From Anaeramoeba flamelloides (lineage: Eukaryota; Metamonada; Anaeramoebidae), in assembly GCA_027625915.1 (NCBI GenBank), contig JANTQA010000032.1, forward strand, positions 4,774,001 through 4,838,000: a stretch of DNA of 64,000 nucleotides, in the 5' to 3' direction. A program made the translations under genes and the position numbers. The notes below the pieces were generated by a model. That model saw only the letters and a program-made list of their open reading frames with translations. It did not search any database and was not told the origin of the DNA. Positions 60,537 through 64,000 of this stretch are shown in pieces (within the stretch, counting starts at the first letter, position 1; every line of letters starts with the position of its first letter).

Positions 60537-60950
60537 AAAAAAGTGAAACAGTGAAAATAATGAAACACTCTTTTTAATTGGGAACTTTACTGGAAACGTC
60601 AAGTAAAACCAATTAAAAGAAGAAACCAATTAACTTCAAATATTAATCTATTATATTATTATTAATCGAAACAACAAATACAATTTAAATCTACTCTCTA
60701 ATCGAAACTAGTAAGAGTAGTTTTGGTGATCTCAAAAATTATCAATTTTTTGAACAAAAGTTTAATAATTGATCAATCTTAGAAAAACCCATTCGAAAAG
60801 ATACTATTAAAAAACTCTTAGAGTGTTAAATCCTCCATTTTGTCTTTAATTATTTATTGTTTCTTTGATTAATTGATCTTACTTTGAATTTTGGTGTTCT
60901 ATTAATGTTCCCAATTAAAAGCTGTTTCACTGATTTTCCAAAATGGTTCA
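60537..60950. mobile_element. Family D MITE, copy 5
   Basis: Left end AAAGTGAAACAGTG...CTTTTTAATTGGGAAC, right end GTTCCCAATTAAAAGCTGTT then TCACTGATTTTCC. Interior AATTAAAAGAAGAAACCAAT and AATAATTGATCAATCTTAGA. About 0.6 kb upstream of the KE-rich gene. Confidence 0.78.
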
Positions 60951-61565
60951 TCATATTCCTTAAAAAGAAAATTTTTGAAACTGTCCTCATCAATTATTTT
61001 TAAATTGTATAATAAGTTAGAATTCTAAAACTAAACTAAATTTCATAATAAATGGCCCAATTTCTACAATTTTTATTAATTTTTTTTTATTTATTTTTAG
61101 ACAATAAACAAATATTTCTAGTATATAGGACTGAATATTAAAAAAGTAATTTTTTTATTATAATAGAGAACTTCAATTTACAAAAATTATTTGTTTTCAA
61201 AATTTGATTTTTAATGGACTAAGGATTTTGAAATGGAGTTTATGTATATTTTTTGGGAAATCTATAAAAACTTTTAATTTTCCTTTAACGATAGTTTTGG
61301 TTTAAATATCGATTTCAAAAACTTAGTTAATAATTTAAGTAAACAAAAGAACTTCATTGAGTAACTACATTTTTTCTTGACACTCACCCATTAATATTTT
61401 ATCTCATTTTCGAAGAAAAATCAACATTTAATTAATCCTCTTAATAATTGAAATCTTGGAATTAAGATTAAAGTTACTAAAAATCGAATGATTAGATTTT
61501 ATTTTTTTATCTTGTACTTTTTTTTTTTTTGTTTTCTTTTCTTTATAACTTTTAAAATTAGATTG
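60951..61565. other. Upstream region of the KE-rich gene
   Basis: AT-rich. The 61488-61565 frame in phase with the gene encodes only Phe/Ile/Tyr/Leu (IRFYFFILYFFFFCFLFFIT); it is either T-rich leader or a hydrophobic N-terminus. Confidence 0.4.
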
Positions 61566-63479
61566 ATGACAAACACCCAAGAGAATGAAAAAAGTAACAA
61601 AAATATTAAAATTTTCCAAAGCCGAATTGGATCTCAAAAAGCAATTCACAAAGAGCAAATAACAGAACAATTGAACGATCAAAATGTTGATAATTCAAGA
61701 AAAAGAAAATTTGATGAAAACCCAGAAATGTTCCAAAGTGATCAAAGCCAAAAAAATATGGTGCAAATACTAAAAACAAAAGGAACAAAAGAAAGCGAAG
61801 AACAGACATTCTTATTAAAAAAAAAAGAAAAAGAAAATAAATTAATAAACCAGCAAAATGTTAACATTTTTCCAATTAATAACAATCTTCAAAACATGAA
61901 AGAGACCAAAAATAAAGTCGAAAGTGAAACAGAAAGAATTAAAGAAAATCAAAAGAAAATAGAAAAAGAAAAAGAAAAAGAAAAAGAAAACTTGTTTAAA
62001 AATGAGTTGGAAAGAGAAAACGAAAAAAAAAAAGAAATAATAAGGGAAACAATGAAAGAAACAGAAAATAGAATCGAAAAAGAAATTGAAAATGAAAATA
62101 AAATAGAAATCGAAAATGAAAAGACCAACGATAAAAATGAAAAGGGAAAGGAAAACGAAAATGAAACAATTGAAGAGACTGGAAATAAAATAGAAAGTGA
62201 AACAGAAACAATCAAAGAAAATCAAAAGGAAGAAGAAAATGAAAAAGAGACTTTTGAAGAAAAAAAAAAAGAATTTGAGAAGGTGATTCCCACAAAAATA
62301 ATTGGTGAAGAAAAGAAAAACCAAAATGAAGGAGAAACAATTCAAAAAAACAAAAATAAAATAGAAAAAAAAAAAGAAACAGAAACAGAAACAAAAACAG
62401 AAACAGAAAAAGAAAAAGAAAAGGAAAAAGGAAAAGAAATGGAAATAGAAAATAAAATGGAAATTGAGAATAAAATAGAAAAAGTAAAAGAAAATGAAAA
62501 AGAAGAAAAAAAAGAGGAAGAATTAGAATTAAAAAAAGCGATCCAAGAACAAACACACCCAAACAAAACCAAGTTGGAAAAAGAAATAGTAAACAAACAA
62601 GAAAAAAAAAATGAAATTGAAATTGAAAAAGAAATGGAAATTGAAAATAAAAATAAAATAGAAAATGAAAAAGAAGAAGAAAAAGAATTAAACCCCCCAA
62701 TTCCAATTCAAATAAATACAAACCAAAAAAAAGAAAAAGAAAAAGAAAAAGAAAAAGAAAAAGAAAAAGAAAAAGAAAAAGAAAAAGAAAAAGAAAAAGA
62801 AAAAGAAAAAGAAAAACAAGATCAAGATAAAGCTGAAGAAATAGAAATGGAAAAGATGGAAATTGAAATTGAACCAGAAATTCGAGTCAATAATAAGACC
62901 AAAGGCGACCAACTGGATAATAGTGCAACAAATGAAGGTCAAATGTTAATTAGTGAACCGAAGGTCATAAAATTAAATCAAGAAAAAATTGATATGGAAA
63001 ATACAAATACAAATACAAATACAAATACAAATCCAGAAAATATAAAAAATAATACAAACCAAAAAGGCACCGATGTTAAAAAAGAGAAAGGCGATCTCGA
63101 AAAGCAGCTTGAAAATGTTGGAACACTTAAAGTTATGAATCAATTGATCGATAAGAAATATTTTTGGAAAACATTTAAATCTGATAAACAGAAATTTGGC
63201 TTCTGTTTACTTCTAATTGATTTAATGATTAAAATAAAAAAGTATAAAGAGGCAAAGGAAATAGTCCATGAATTAGAAGCCAATTTAAACATTAACATCA
63301 ATGACATTAATAATGTTTTAGTCAAAGAAAATTGGCCAATAGTTTATAAACTAACAAAAGAATTAAAAAATCCACAATTAAATAGCGATTCGATTAATGA
63401 AGAGGCCTCTACAAAGGAAAATGAAATTATAAAGCCAGAAGTCATTAGATTAGATTTGGGTAAATTTATTCTTGATTAA
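61566..63479 (+). CDS. Lys/Glu-rich low-complexity protein with a compact C-terminus
   Basis: 637 residues from the ATG at 61566 (MTNTQENEKSNKNIKIFQS). An upstream in-frame ATG at 61488 would add 26 very hydrophobic residues, which I regard as T-rich leader but cannot exclude as a membrane anchor. Residues about 80-470 are almost wholly Lys, Glu, Asn and Ile, expected to be highly charged and helical or disordered. A pure GAAAAA repeat (about 62730-62815) encodes some 15 Lys-Glu pairs. An Asn-Thr run (63000-63034) follows. The last 125 residues are normal in composition: MNQLIDKKYFWKTFKS, FGFCLLLIDLMIKIKKYKEA, EIVHELEANLN, VLVKENWPIVYKLTKEL, suggesting a small helical domain. I do not recognise its family. 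The minus-strand frames opposite are complements of the repeat. Confidence 0.75.
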   Translation: MTNTQENEKSNKNIKIFQSRIGSQKAIHKEQITEQLNDQNVDNSRKRKFDENPEMFQSDQSQKNMVQILKTKGTKESEEQTFLLKKKEKENKLINQQNVNIFPINNNLQNMKETKNKVESETERIKENQKKIEKEKEKEKENLFKNELERENEKKKEIIRETMKETENRIEKEIENENKIEIENEKTNDKNEKGKENENETIEETGNKIESETETIKENQKEEENEKETFEEKKKEFEKVIPTKIIGEEKKNQNEGETIQKNKNKIEKKKETETETKTETEKEKEKEKGKEMEIENKMEIENKIEKVKENEKEEKKEEELELKKAIQEQTHPNKTKLEKEIVNKQEKKNEIEIEKEMEIENKNKIENEKEEEKELNPPIPIQINTNQKKEKEKEKEKEKEKEKEKEKEKEKEKEKEKQDQDKAEEIEMEKMEIEIEPEIRVNNKTKGDQLDNSATNEGQMLISEPKVIKLNQEKIDMENTNTNTNTNTNPENIKNNTNQKGTDVKKEKGDLEKQLENVGTLKVMNQLIDKKYFWKTFKSDKQKFGFCLLLIDLMIKIKKYKEAKEIVHELEANLNININDINNVLVKENWPIVYKLTKELKNPQLNSDSINEEASTKENEIIKPEVIRLDLGKFILD

Positions 63480-64000
63480 TCTATTCAAAGTAATTTATTA
63501 ATTAATTTTTAAATAATTAATTAAAACGTGTTTGGTTAGTGCTTAAGGATTATTGAAATAAATTTCTACCATTTTATTTGAACTTTTTGTTTGAATTGTT
63601 TTTTTATTTGTTACACAACTTTATATTTCATAATAATTTCAAAAATTACAGAGATAGATTTTAAAAAGAAATTGAGAATATATTGTAAATAGAAGAATCT
63701 CTTTATATACGCGCCCCTTTAGAAGGTATGCATGGATTTCCTTAGGAAGTGGGTTCTTTTTGTTGAAAATAAACAAAGATAACAAGAAATGAAAATAATT
63801 TTTTTGAATTTTTTTTTTCTTCTCGCTTCACACAAATCTGTTCATTTCAATGTAATTTATTTTGTAATTCTCAAAATTTTTTAAATATGGTAGTATCAAG
63901 AATATAATTTGAAGAACTAATAATAACCTAAGAATTAATACTCATCAATTCGACATAAAAGATCTCTTAAAAATAATACAGATCATCGAACTTTGTTTGT
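63480..64000. other. 3' flank of the KE-rich gene
   Basis: A less AT-rich patch at 63708-63752 (ACGCGCCCC...GGATTTCCTTAGGAAGTGGG) stands out, but I see no tRNA fold, reading frame or family match. Confidence 0.4.

Noticed and set aside
61606-63325. Many minus-strand Phe/Leu/Ser frames opposite the KE-rich gene
   Set aside because: Complement of GAA/AAA codon runs; no independent evidence of coding.
63708-63752. GC-richer patch considered as a tRNA or small RNA
   Set aside because: No cloverleaf, no B box and no paired ends could be drawn.

Overview
The window is nuclear DNA of a very AT-rich protist. Genes are interrupted by GT-AG introns and encode ordinary eukaryotic proteins. Several proteins carry long Lys/Glu- or Asn-rich low-complexity stretches. 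No tRNA, rRNA, CRISPR array or operon is visible. The protein style (ankyrin-BTB protein, multi-SH3 protein, KE-rich protein) would fit a free-living amoeboflagellate such as Anaeramoeba, but that assignment is an inference from style and I could not test it.

Layout. 1-342: 3' end of a ubiquitin-conjugating enzyme (E2), beginning at its catalytic cysteine. 2543-4399: a stack of nested DNA-transposon remnants. 5009-6703: a one-exon heparan-alpha-glucosaminide N-acetyltransferase (HGSNAT) homologue. 7.5-11.4 kb: intergenic repeats. 11474-21114: an ankyrin-repeat plus double-BTB gene in five exons, with introns of 2.6 and 5.6 kb full of repeats. 23508-33377 (minus): a polycystin-2-like cation channel in five exons, convergent with the ankyrin-BTB gene. 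37377-38231: RNA polymerase III subunit RPC8. 41426-43351: a protein with four SH3 domains. 45754-55173 (minus): a class I histone deacetylase in three exons with a long basic tail. 61566-63479: a KE-rich protein with a short, more ordinary C-terminus. The genes belong to unrelated pathways and show no functional clustering.

Most non-coding DNA consists of short non-autonomous elements with terminal inverted repeats (TIRs) inserted at TA dinucleotides, as expected of Tc1/mariner-type transposition. By eye I separate about a dozen families, here named A to O for reference only, many in two to five copies. Several are nested, so relative ages can be read. No intact transposase was found. Two degenerate LINE fragments are present; one lies inside a family A element and one abuts a family C element. 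Long introns are long because of these insertions, while the few clean introns are only about 100-150 bp.

Exon boundaries were set by hand from splice signals, reading phase and family alignment from memory. Repeat edges marked 'about' are approximate.
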